Below are positions 21,522 through 30,505 of a stretch of DNA of 36,116 bases, in pieces; position 1 is the first letter of the stretch, and every line of letters starts with the position of its first letter. The notes under the pieces were generated by a model. That model was given only the letters and a program-made list of their open reading frames with translations. It made no database searches and was not told the DNA's origin. Location of the stretch: the NCBI GenBank assembly GCA_027604185.1, contig JADGKB010000124.1, forward strand, positions 1-36,116, written 5' to 3'. Position numbers and translations under genes: made by a program. Source of the DNA: Boothiomyces macroporosus. Lineage: Eukaryota > Chytridiomycota > Chytridiomycetes > Rhizophydiales > Terramycetaceae.

Positions 21522-21821
21522 TTTTGGGAAAAACTAGGAACGTTATTATTTGCATGACTCATCCCAATTCTACATTAACCGCAGTATTTCTACAGTCCAT
21601 CTCTACTGGGACAGGTTCTATGAGGACACAGGCGAGAATGGTTCTATGAGGACACAAGCGAGACAAGTACTGAGGATATAATTTATCCACCGAGCTGGTA
21701 AATAGGCTGGTCAAATCAATATATACATTGGTCTATAAACTGAAGAGTCATTCAGCCTTTTTAAGCCTAATTCAAGTGTGCCACAGGTGGTCAATGCACC
21801 GCCATCCAGATCAACTTTTCC
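21522..21821. other. Divergent promoter region with tandem duplication
   Basis: This region lies between the R3H/G-patch gene and the glutamine synthetase-like gene. It contains the 26-bp direct repeat at 21614-21663. No ORF starts with ATG in frame with the downstream gene, and no RNA gene is seen. Confidence 0.5.
21614..21663. repeat. 26-bp tandem direct repeat
   Basis: GGTTCTATGAGGACACA(G/A)GCGAGA occurs at 21614 and 21640 with a single mismatch. It is noncoding and upstream of the glutamine synthetase-like gene; it may be a simple duplication or a doubled regulatory site. Confidence 0.7.
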
Positions 21822-23214
21822 ATGCTCGATTCCAACGACACCAAAGTTCAAGTTACCGGATGCGATATCGACGGTATTCCCCGCGGTAAAATCCTCAATG
21901 TAGACAAATTCAATCACTGCGAAAACGGATTCGGTACTCTCCTCTAATCCAGGCTTTTGTAACGTAATCTTTGGATGGGATATGCATGACGCTAACTACG
22001 ATCCGAAAACACCAATTCAAAAGACAGATGCTGGGTACAGTGATATCCTTGCCAAGATTGACTTTAACACTTTTCGAAGATGTCCAATTACAAAAACTCC
22101 TCATTACTTGGTGGATTTTTACAATCCGCTTACTAACCAACCATTAGCTTACTGTCCAAGGTCACTGCTGAAATCAGTCGTAAACAAGCATCCTCAAATG
22201 AGAGCGTTTGCTGGGATTGAATTTGAATTCTTTAATTTCAAGGAAACCAGTGATTCACTAGCTCAAAAGAAAGGTTCCAAATTAGAGCCAATGACTCATG
22301 GAATGTTTGGATACTCTGTTGCCAGACCTTCGGTTAACCAACAGTACTTTGATGACATTTACGAAAAATCTAGAGAATTTAATATTCCATTAGAATGCTT
22401 CCATACCGAAACAGGTACTTGTATTTAATACAGGTCCGGGAGTTTATGAAGCAGCTATAGCGTATGCGGATGTACTGGAACTATCAGATCGCGCTCATTT
22501 GTTTAAAATGTTGACTAAAAAGATTGGAACGCTGCGTAATTCAAGCTAATTTAGATGGAATTACTCCTTGCTTTATGGCAAAGCCTTATGGTAATCAACC
22601 AGGTTGCTCGGGACATTTGCATTTCAGTCTACAGGATGAGAATGGCAACAATCTATTCGCTGACTCAAATGACCCTCAAAAGATTTCAAATACCTGTCGC
22701 CAATTTATTGCTGGTGTATTGCAAGGGCTTGAATCCATCATGGCTATACTTGCGCCTACTATCAATAGGTAAATGATACTAAAATAGTTATAAACGATTA
22801 AACATTGCCTATTGGGCACCAGTAACTGTTTCTTATGGGTTTGAAGATCGTATTTCGGCAATCAGAATAATTACTCCCCCAATTTGCTCTTCATCTGCTA
22901 CTAGAATAGAAGTTCGTGTTCCAGGAGCAGATGTGAATTGTTACTTGGCGACATCAGCAATATTGGCTTGTGGATACTATGGGATAGAAAACAAGTTAGA
23001 GTTGCCTCCTCCAAAGAACGCAAAAGAATGTAAACTACTTCCACAAACACTAAGTCTAGCTGTAGAAAAGATGGCTGGTAAAGATAGCTTTGCAAGAAAA
23101 GTGCTTGGGAATGATTTTGTAGACCATTATGTCGCTACTAGACAACATGAAATCAGATTATGGCAATTGGCTGTAACCGATTGGGAATTAAACAGGTACA
23201 TGGAAACAGTCTAG
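21822..23214 (+). CDS. Type I glutamine synthetase-like ligase (GlnA/FluG-type), 438 aa
   Basis: Five exons are separated by four introns of exactly 19 nt (21934-21952, 22415-22433, 22536-22554, 22769-22787). Removing them rebuilds the family motifs across each junction: GFGFCNVIFGWDMHD, FHTETGPGVYEAA, HGITPCFMAKPYGNQPGCSG and LAPTINSYKRLNIAYWAP. The N-terminal segment TGCDIDGIPRGKIL is the beta-grasp start. The ATP/Glu-site motifs of glutamine synthetases (E-T-G-P-G, G-x-S-G-H-x-H with HLHFS, R-I-E-x-R as RIEVR) are present. Fungal members of this branch ligate gamma-glutamyl to amines or polyamines rather than ammonia, so the substrate is open. ATG 21822 is the first possible start. The TAG stop is followed directly by AAATAAA. 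Confidence 0.9.
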
Positions 23215-23245
23215 AAATAAAACGTGGAAACAGTCTAGAAATAAA
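23201..23245. repeat. 24-bp tandem duplication across the stop codon
   Basis: A 21-base unit beginning TGGAAACAGTC and ending AGAAATAAA occurs at 23201 and again at 23225. The first copy contains the last codons, TAG stop and AATAAA of the glutamine synthetase-like gene. The second repeats them in the 41-nt gap before the convergent acyltransferase stop. Confidence 0.85.
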
Positions 23246-23255
23246 GCAGGTCCAT

Positions 23256-24582
23256 TTATTCCTTTTTCTTTTTAGATTTTAAACTCATAGTATAAGCATA
23301 CAACCCCGCATACACCAGCACTGGCCCGACTATCCCACAGAAATACATTGACTTCCATACCAACAAGCCGTAATCCAACCGTTTAAGTTGGAACGCGACA
23401 ACCAAGAAATTTAAACAGAAAATAGACAGGAACCAGCCTATAATATCATAAGCCAATTGAAACTTTGCTGCCATAGGTTTGAGAATCTTTCTGCATAATC
23501 TACTCGCCTGTTGCGCAGGTACAGCCCCAATAAAACACAAGTAATACTGAATTAGTATAATTTACCCCAGGATAAAACCCGTGCCATATAGCTGAAGTAA
23601 ACAAAGTAAGCTCCAATTTGAACATTGGCACTCTGTTGTAAATATACCTACGCAACCAATTAGCAGTAAATATATTCCAGTTATCCATCATCATTTTTAT
23701 ATTTTCACCAAATTCTACCTTGAATACGTTTACATTTTCACATTTGTTTGTTGCAGTGTCATCGTATCCTATGCCTACCAGTAGCGATTGTATATGCCCT
23801 ATTTTCCATGCACAATAGTACTTGCTACGTACTACGATTCCACTGATTTGTACATATAGTATTTTGTAAAGGAACGGTGCTTGTATGAACCAGTCCTGGT
23901 AGAAATCTTTGAAATGCAGAGGGAGTGATTGGAGGTAAGCCAATAAAACAACCAACCCCAAGTTTTTGTAAATTTCAGTCGTAGGTAATTGAAATTTCGT
24001 TTTCTTCAAATAGTTTTGGTAAGTTTTAAACTCTATAGCTGGCCCTACAACGAAATGGATATAAAACATCATGAACGACATGTACTCTAATAAAGACGGA
24101 AATTCATCAATTTGATACTCTTTTTGGTAATCATCCAAGTCTAATTTAGACACAACTTGCCTTTTCTCTTTGAATCGTAAACGCTAAACGCAAACGAGCT
24201 TTGCTTTATAAACAGTACCATCAGAATTGCTGAATCATCAACGCCGATTCCTAAATTAGCTGTAATTACCAAGCACTTGTGTCTAGGTTAGTTTTTGGAT
24301 TACCATGTAATGGGTGTACACTAGTGAACTAGATCCAATAACCAAACAAACAAACGCATTCATTTTGTTGCTTCCGTTATAAAGTGTAAGATAGTAAACC
24401 AATAACGACGGTAAAACAACGCGGAGGAATGAATAGAATGAAAATAATCCAATTGTCATTAGCGTTGAACAAACGATTGAAAATATTTGTTTTTGAGTTG
24501 GGTTCAAGAATGTGTAAATGTAGGATAGCGGAAAGTTCAACACCAGCGTTACTAGATATCGATTCTCGTAAATCACATCCAT
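23256..24582 (-). CDS. ALE1: MBOAT lysophospholipid acyltransferase, Ale1/LPCAT-like (415 aa)
   Basis: Five exons: 24582-24304, 24282-24270 (13 nt), 24250-24161, 24140-23566 and 23546-23256. Introns are 21, 19, 20 (GC-AG) and 19 nt. The total is a whole number of codons. Start ATG 24582 is preferred over an upstream TTG. Membrane helices fill the protein. MBOAT hallmarks are NWNIFTANWLRRYIY with the conserved Asn, and AIWHGFYPGYYL with the catalytic His, the latter rebuilt across the last junction. FPSLLEYMSF and VVGPAIEF match the Ale1/LPCAT branch. The enzyme would re-acylate lysophospholipids in the ER (Lands cycle). The C-terminus ends in a Lys-rich KSKKKKE, a possible ER-retention tail. 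AATAAA overlaps the TAA. Confidence 0.88.
24141..24160 (-). other. GC-AG intron of 20 nt (acyltransferase gene)
   Basis: GCAAGTTG...AAATTAG joins SKRK to DLDDYQKEY. No GT donor allows the two conserved exons to stay in frame. A CTAAAT branch-like motif sits at the usual place. Confidence 0.75.
24270..24282 (-). other. 13-nt micro-exon (acyltransferase gene)
   Basis: The exon encodes TQVL plus one base, between a 21-nt intron (24283-24303) and a 19-nt intron (24251-24269). Skipping both introns would leave a TAG in frame. Inclusion links HYM to TQVLGIGVDDS, matching the 'GIDDS' region of Ale1-type enzymes. Confidence 0.75.
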
Positions 24583-24712
24583 CTTGGATCTAAAATTTTT
24601 AGTAAAAAATTCCTGACTTGACCTATCCAATAATCATGGTATCAGTAAATTCACCGCGTCTACAGTTGCTCTAGTATTACAAATAGTGGCATATAAAAGA
24701 TAATGATTTTAT

Positions 24713-27700
24713 TTAATGTTTTTGTTGGTTCTTTTGAGCAGTGGCAACAATAGTGTTCAGAGTCGCTCTCTGTGCTGTGCTTAAACGGCTATCCAGGATA
24801 CTGCCTTGGCCAGTTTGTTGCAAGTGGTTCATTGTTTGCGTAAACCTGATGTATGCATCAATAGTATCGAGTGGGGTGATGAAATAAATATCTTCCTGCA
24901 TAAATTCTTCTACGTCCCATTCTTCATCATCGCTATAATCGTCAGTATGGGCTTGCGCAGCATCATCAGCCAAAGACTCTAAAGTTTCCTGCTCTTGGTC
25001 ATCAAACTCTTCCGCTTCTTCAAAATCATCATTGTTTTCGTAATCTTCGTATTCTTCTGGCTCGCCTTCCATCGACTCACGATCTAAATTAGCAATAAAC
25101 TACATTCTAGTGCACCTTGATATGTTTGGAAAATCTTTAAAATTCCATCAAACAAGTGAGTCCACATGTTTTGCAAAGATCCCAATTGGTTTTGTGGTAG
25201 CTCCAACAACGTGCACAATGCAAGAATGGACAGTTTCTTGTCATGCACTCTATGGAAATGATCAATATTCTTGAACCAAATTTCACAAAAGGCAGTAGTC
25301 CAGTTAATATGTTCCAATAGTCCAAGTGCCATGGTTGGATTATAGTAAATGGCGTTCAAGACTACTTCAATACAGTGAACTCGAAGTGCGACTGTCTTTA
25401 CTTTGTTCTTTAGTAAATTGTACGCTTGCTCTACAAATTGCGGCACAAACTAGATTAAAATTAAATTACAGAGTCAATCAATCCTCTAAGGTTATGCAGC
25501 ATGGTTTCCATTAATTGAATAGCCCTGATTTTATCAGCTTCTCTTCCTAGTTTATCATTCATTATAGTCATGATCATTTCAAATAACTGATTTTGTAAGG
25601 TAGGGTTGGCAGCAATGACATCTTTACCATATGAAATATAATTGTCGAGCGATGGAGACATTTCTTCAAGATATTCTAATGCATCCTGTTTAAAAGTGTT
25701 GACAATGTATGGGAACAAATTCCACATTGTTGGAGATACTTGCTTGGCACAGAACAATGAGGTTTCAATAATTTCGAATAGTTCTTCATAGAGATCCAAA
25801 ATAGAGTTTTCCAGAATGAACTTCAGTGCAGGCTCAATAACAATTTCAATTTCCAAAATAATTGCAGGAGATGAATCAACAGCTAGAATAAGCGAAGCAA
25901 TAGTCTTCAAGACCCCCATAGCAGCCATAGTCTTGTCTTCGGCATCTTCAATATCAAAATCGTCTGAATTGAAATTTCCTTCGGCCATTATACGCATAAA
26001 TGTATCTCTCAATTGAGAAGCAAGTTGAGTAGCGTACGGCTTTAGTTCTTCAGAGAATTCAAATACCAACAGCTCCATTGAGTGAGTAAGAGTGTCTAGA
26101 TCAATTTCATTGGTAGTATTCAATAGCCCCTGCATAACTTGAACAACATGAGGTTTCATGGCAGTAACAACTTGTGGATACTTCAAGAATGGTCCAAGTG
26201 CCAATGATGAACTAACTCTGACTGGTAATTGCGCATCATTCATGCAATTCAAAATATTAGTAAATGCAAATTGCAAGTTGCTTTCTTCCTTGTATGTAAT
26301 ACCAGAGAATTGATGAATAACATCGCATGCTTTAGCTCTAAGGAATGCGTGGGGTGAGGTCAAGTCGGGAAAGACGTGCGACACCAAGAACTGTTCCATT
26401 TGATCTTTAATTGGCGATTTCTGGGATTAAAATATCTTTACATCAGAGAGAGCCATATCTGCCAATTGGGCCATAATGTTCAATGCACCATATTTCTGGT
26501 TTGGATTAAACTGCTGAGCCAAAGAAGTCAAGATACCGTTAACCATTGTAACAATAGGGATAAATGTCTGGCTGAATCTTGACTTGACCAACGAAACCAA
26601 TAACTCTTCAGCAGCTGTAACTGGAGATCTGAAATCATCAATTGGAGGATCGACTTTTTTATGCTATTGTTAGTCTGTTCGAAATCAATATTTGCAAAGA
26701 CAAATATCATCACTTACAATATATTCAACTGGATCTTCATCCCATAGCTCTTGATCTTGCTCAGTAAAGCAAAGTAACGGGAAAATAAATTTAACAAGCA
26801 ATTCCAATTTTGTAAGAATCATTGGCCAAATTGGTTTTAACCCAATGCAGTGCCCTACAAAAGATAATTGCAGCTGAATGGCTCTTGGTGATGAATAGGC
26901 ATTCAACTCGAACTGCTCAAAATAAACGTTGAGAATCTTTGGAACGAAATGTTCAACAAACAACTTTGAGAACTGAGTGTACTTTTTATCTCCCTTTCTT
27001 CTCCCATATTTACCTAAATTAACTCTTGTTTACCCATCAATGTATTCAAACATCCGAATGCCCATTTCTTTAATTTCCAGAAAACATGCTTTTCGTCAGT
27101 TTCGTTGGATTTCTTTTGAACGACATTCATAAACAGAGTGCACCATGGAACTAGCGAATCCATTGATTGTAAAACAGGAGACAAGTCCATTCTAATTGCG
27201 CAGTTGTAGGTCTTGATGATTGTCTTGAGCATCAACAGGGATTCCGGATTATCAATCTGCTCCAGCTTTTGTCCAATAGACAACAGAATAGGAAACAACG
27301 ATTGGATGATTGCGTATAAATTAGCTCGCTTTCCAGCCTGAGTCCATTGAAGAGTTTTTACCTTGATTAGCTAGACAATACCAATTCTAATAGAACCGCC
27401 AATCCGGTAAATAGTAAATTAGAATCTTGGCTCTGCAATAATTGCACAATTGTTTGGTTCAATTCGGGCCATGAGTTCTGCAGATTTTCACTGCTGATAA
27501 TCAAGTGAATCGAATTCAGCAATAACTGTTTCTTGGTTCCGTTAGTTTGAGCAATAGCTTGAATAATATGCTGCTTCACCCACTGTTTTTCTTCGTTTGT
27601 GATTTGGTTCTGGCTGGCGGTCCATCCATTCCTCACTCTATTTTTGAAATAAACAGCAGCTACATTAAACTATTCGGAACCTGGATTAGAATACTTTTAC

Positions 27701-27885
27701 CTGACTGGGAAACACTGGCATCTTGGTTGTTGATAATTTGCAATAAACAAGAAAGGAATCCGGGCATTGTTTCAATATAAAATTAGACGAATTAGTACTT
27801 GTTTTAAATGAGCCTCGGCTTGCTGTCTTACATTAGCGTCAGCTTGAATTGTTGCTGATAGGGTGTTGAATACCTCTTGCTCCAT
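24713..27885 (-). CDS. NMD5: Importin-7/8-type karyopherin beta, Nmd5-like (984 aa)
   Basis: Nine exons; the start is ATG 27885 (MEQEVFNTLSATIQAD). Introns: 27777-27798 (22), 27660-27700 (41), 27362-27381 (20), 27014-27033 (20), 26664-26717 (54), 26421-26441 (21), 25450-25469 (20) and 25084-25103 (20). Their removal leaves 985 whole codons including the stop. The N-terminal importin-beta/Ran-binding repeats are recognisable (AEAHLKQ; PGFLSCLLQII; SAAVYFKNRVRNGW). HEAT-like helices fill the middle (DPVEYIHKKVDPPIDDF; HVFPDLTS). The acidic C-terminus (EEYEDYENNDDFEE) ends with DIYFITPLDTIDAY, as in importin-7/8 and Nmd5/Sxm1. It would carry cargoes such as ribosomal proteins or TFIIS into the nucleus with Ran. 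Slightly shorter than yeast Nmd5 (1048 aa). AATAAA overlaps the TAA. Confidence 0.92.
26664..26717 (-). other. 54-nt intron, the longest that does not divide into units
   Basis: GTAAGT...GACTAACAATAG joins DPVEYI to HKKVDPPIDDF. It has an excellent donor and a CTAAC branch site near the end. It contains no internal AG|GT boundary. It has an in-frame TGA, so retention would stop translation. Confidence 0.8.
27660..27700 (-). other. 41-nt intron made of two adjoining intron-like units (20 + 21 nt)
   Basis: On the minus strand the first unit (27681-27700) runs GTAAAAG...CTAATCCAG and the second (27660-27680) runs GTTCCG...TTTAATGTAG, with no base between. Removing both joins SVSQS to AAVYFKN, the conserved start of the importin 'YFKN' helix. 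Removing only the first leaves an in-frame TAG before the conserved helix. Confidence 0.8.
27777..27798 (-). other. 22-nt intron with apparent GT...AT ends (importin gene)
   Basis: GTACTAATTC...TTTTAT must be removed to join HLKQ to IETMPGFLSCLLQII with the exact residue spacing of Nmd5. No AG is available until far downstream, which would delete the conserved helix. A CTAAT branch site is followed by TTTAT, where other introns have TTAG. One G-to-T change at the last base would explain it. Confidence 0.6.
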
Positions 27886-27983
27886 TTCCTTAAAAAAAAT
27901 TTTTGTCCAGCCTCAGTTATTATTGGCACCAGCCACTTTTCATTCGCCACAAACGGAAATCGAACCCTGGTTAATTTTTACAA

Positions 27984-28843
27984 ATGTCAGGAAGAGGAGC
28001 AGGATACGACAGGTATTTCAACCTAACAGAAAGACACATTACAGTATTCTCACCGGAAGGAAGATTGTATCAAGTCGAATATGCATTTAAAGCAATCTCT
28101 AACGCCGGTATCACTTCAGTTGGTGTGAGAGGGAAAGATTGCGCAGTTGTAGTTACCCAGCGCAAAGTCCCTGATAAACTGTTGGATCCTAGCACTGTGT
28201 CAAACATTTATTCCCTCACTTCAAAGATTGGGTGTGTGATGACTGGTTTGATTCCAGACGGAAGAGCACAGGTACGGTTCTACTGACTTTAGGTTATTTT
28301 TGATTGATCATAGGTAATATAGACTTATTCAAGGTTCAAAGAGCACAAGGAGAAGCCGCCGAATGGAGATATAAATACGGATATGATATTCCAACAGATA
28401 TGCTGGCAAAGAGAGTCGCCAATATTAATCAAGTCTATACTCAGCAAGCAGCAATGAGACCAGCTGGTGTATCAATGATCTTGATCGGATACGATGATGA
28501 ATACGGTCCACAACTGTTCAAATGCGATCCTGCTGGGTAAATTGTTACTAACAAGTTATTATATGGGATACAAAGCAACCACTGCCGGAGCAAAACACCA
28601 AGAAGCTCTGAACCACTTGGAAAAGAAACTGAAAAAAGACCCTGAATTAAACCAAGAGGAAACTATTGAAGTATTTCATTCTAATTGTAGCTGGCTATAA
28701 TGACACTCTCCAACGTCTTGTCGATGGATTTCAAGCCAAAAGATTTGGAAATCGGGATCGTCACCAAAACCGAAAGATTCAAAATAATGACCGAGCAAGA
28801 GATTGAAGCTCATTTAACAAGAATTATTGAACGAAGCGATTAA
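27984..28843 (+). CDS. PSMA6: 20S proteasome alpha-type subunit 6 (alpha1), 252 aa
   Basis: Four exons are separated by introns 28272-28333 (62), 28537-28555 (19) and 28671-28690 (20). Splicing rebuilds [33 protein letters not shown] and [15 protein letters not shown], matching PSMA6/Scl1 throughout. The start is ATG 27984 ([13 protein letters not shown]). The N-terminal alpha-subunit signature [17 protein letters not shown], which forms the gate helix H0 region, is complete. The length suits the family (~246-252 aa). The protein forms part of the outer heptameric ring of the 20S core in cytosol and nucleus. Divergent from the importin gene with 98 nt between the two ATGs. AATAAA overlaps the TAA, and the convergent neighbour's stop is 21 nt away. 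Confidence 0.97.
28272..28333 (+). other. 62-nt intron made of three adjoining intron-like units (21 + 21 + 20 nt)
   Basis: Unit 1 (28272-28292) runs GTACGG...CTACTGACTTTAG, unit 2 (28293-28313) GTTATT...GATTGATCATAG and unit 3 (28314-28333) GTAATA...ACTTATTCAAG. Each begins GT, ends AG, is 20-21 nt and has a pyrimidine-A branch-like site near its end. No exon bases lie between. The whole block falls inside the conserved PDGRAQ/VQRA join of PSMA6. Confidence 0.8.
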
Positions 28844-28864
28844 TAAAATCTGTTTTTTAAAAGA

Positions 28865-30250
28865 CTATTCTTTGCATTTCATTTGTAATTCACGAATTAG
28901 TTCGTGGCAGTTATCCAGCATCTCGAACAGAATAGCTTGGCCTTCAGGAATATTCCCTTCATCATCGTGAAACTTTCCATCTACTTGAAGCCCGTTGATT
29001 GCTTGGATTTTGACTTGGTATGGAATGAGCTCATCATAAGTGAGATTAACGTTCCATCTTTTCAGTTGCAAAAGACACTTTTGAAGAGTTACTAGTTGGT
29101 TAAAGATGTACATTAGAGATTCATCAACTGGTTCACAAGCAGATTGTAGCTTGTAGATAAATCTGTAACACTACATTAAAATAAAGTACTTTGTGAAGGA
29201 GATAGTGCAATACAGCTTGCCCAGGCGGTACAGTATCACCAACCATGAATTTACCATCCACCCGCATGTTGTCAATCTGTCCCAACTTTACTTGGTACGG
29301 AATTAGGTCATCTCCCTTCAATGTCCTGAAATTAGCAATATGAACCATCTTGAATACATGGTGAAATGTTCTAGTTTGCCCTTGATTTTAATCAGTTCTT
29401 CATAAACATGGCGCAACGGATTATCACCCACCACTGGATCCCTTGAAGCCAATAGTTCATGCTAGATTAATAAATATTACTATATCATCAAAACAAGCTT
29501 CTAGTAGATTGATTACACTGGCTTGGCCAGGAACTACCTTTCCATCTTTGGTCATGAATTTGCCGTCTATTCTCACAGAATCAATTTCTCTTACTTCATC
29601 CTGTAATATTTGAACTTCAACAAGTGAAAAGGCGTGCGGGTTCTTTCTAGCAATCAATTGATTCAATTCTAGTTTAATTTCAATCAATCGACTGTGGATT
29701 GGTATCAAAGCATCAGAAATACTAGACAACTCAGTTTGTAACTCTTTCAAAACAGTTTCTAGTTAAGCTTAGGCTTACCGCAGTGCTGTTCTTTTAATGA
29801 GAGCATGGATAGTCCCTGTTTGTAGCATTCACCATCCGCGCATTTCAATAGAGGAATATGTTTCTTTTGCATATTGATTTCATTCGATAACTTGGTCAGT
29901 GTTTGACTGTTGAATAATCCAGATATTTTCAGATCATCTAGTTTATGGTGGATTTTAGTCAAAGCCAAGTATCCAGTGAATGTGTTGGGAGACATCAGGT
30001 CTTGCTTTGACCATAATTTAAAAAACAAGGGCAAGATATCATCAATAAGCTTATCCGATTTTGTTGAAATGTGGTGGCCTTGTGAAACTTGGTGTTCGAT
30101 TTCAGTTGATGACCGAAGAGAAAACAATTCCTTTACGAGAGACATCAAGTCGTTCCATAGCTGAGTTAGATTAACGTCTTCCGCTTGTACTTTGTTTAGA
30201 ATATCCTCCAATTTGGTTTGAATGTGTTGCTCAGCTTTGGGTGATTCCAT
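28865..30250 (-). CDS. DUF2408 / UPF0662 family protein (435 aa)
   Basis: Five exons; introns 29759-29778, 29462-29480, 29326-29345 and 29171-29189 (20, 19, 20 and 19 nt). The start is ATG 30250 (MESPKAEQHIQTK); the frame upstream offers only a TTG. The protein is helical and repeats a motif of the form D-G-K-F...(V/I)-P-x-G-Q-A three times (about residues 220, 310 and 395: IDGKFMTKDGKVVPGQA, VDGKFMVGDTVPPGQA, VDGKFHDDEGNIPEGQA). This and the RWTLKGDDLIPYQVKL segment rebuilt across intron 3 match the fungal DUF2408 (UPF0662) family, whose function is not established. It lacks a signal peptide or membrane segment. The TAG stop has no AATAAA close by. Confidence 0.82.
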
Positions 30251-30505
30251 GTAATCAGGAAAAATTTCGGAGACTGAAAATGAGTTTATCAATTTGATTC
30301 GGATACTATATCTTGGGATTCGGATAAAGCAGATTCTTGATATCAGGTAGCATTGGTACTACAAGTATATGCTATATCTGAGGTAGATTGTTAATATCAG
30401 GCCCTATACGTAGCATTGGATCGTAACGACTTTTGGATGTCCAACAAGTAGATGCGGATCCGAGAACCTATTATAGGATCTCCCAATAAAAATGGATTCT
30501 ACTAT

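Noticed and set aside
26664..26717. Treating the 54-nt importin intron as tandem units
   Set aside because: It has no internal AG|GT boundary. An inner GC...AG segment of 21 nt can be drawn (ending at ...GAACAG), but the remainder does not form a standard unit.
27660..27700. UAG read as an amino acid (variant genetic code)
   Set aside because: Splicing only 20 nt leaves an in-frame TAG before a conserved helix, which first suggested recoding. Removing a second adjoining 21-nt unit restores the conserved residues without any TAG, and TAG serves as the terminal stop in the kinase, glutamine synthetase-like and DUF2408 genes.
29314..29345. A 32-nt intron in the DUF2408 gene
   Set aside because: A GT at 29357 and the AG at 29326 also keep frame, but the 20-nt choice 29326-29345 keeps a Trp (SRWTLKGDD) that is typical of the family, so the short form is preferred.
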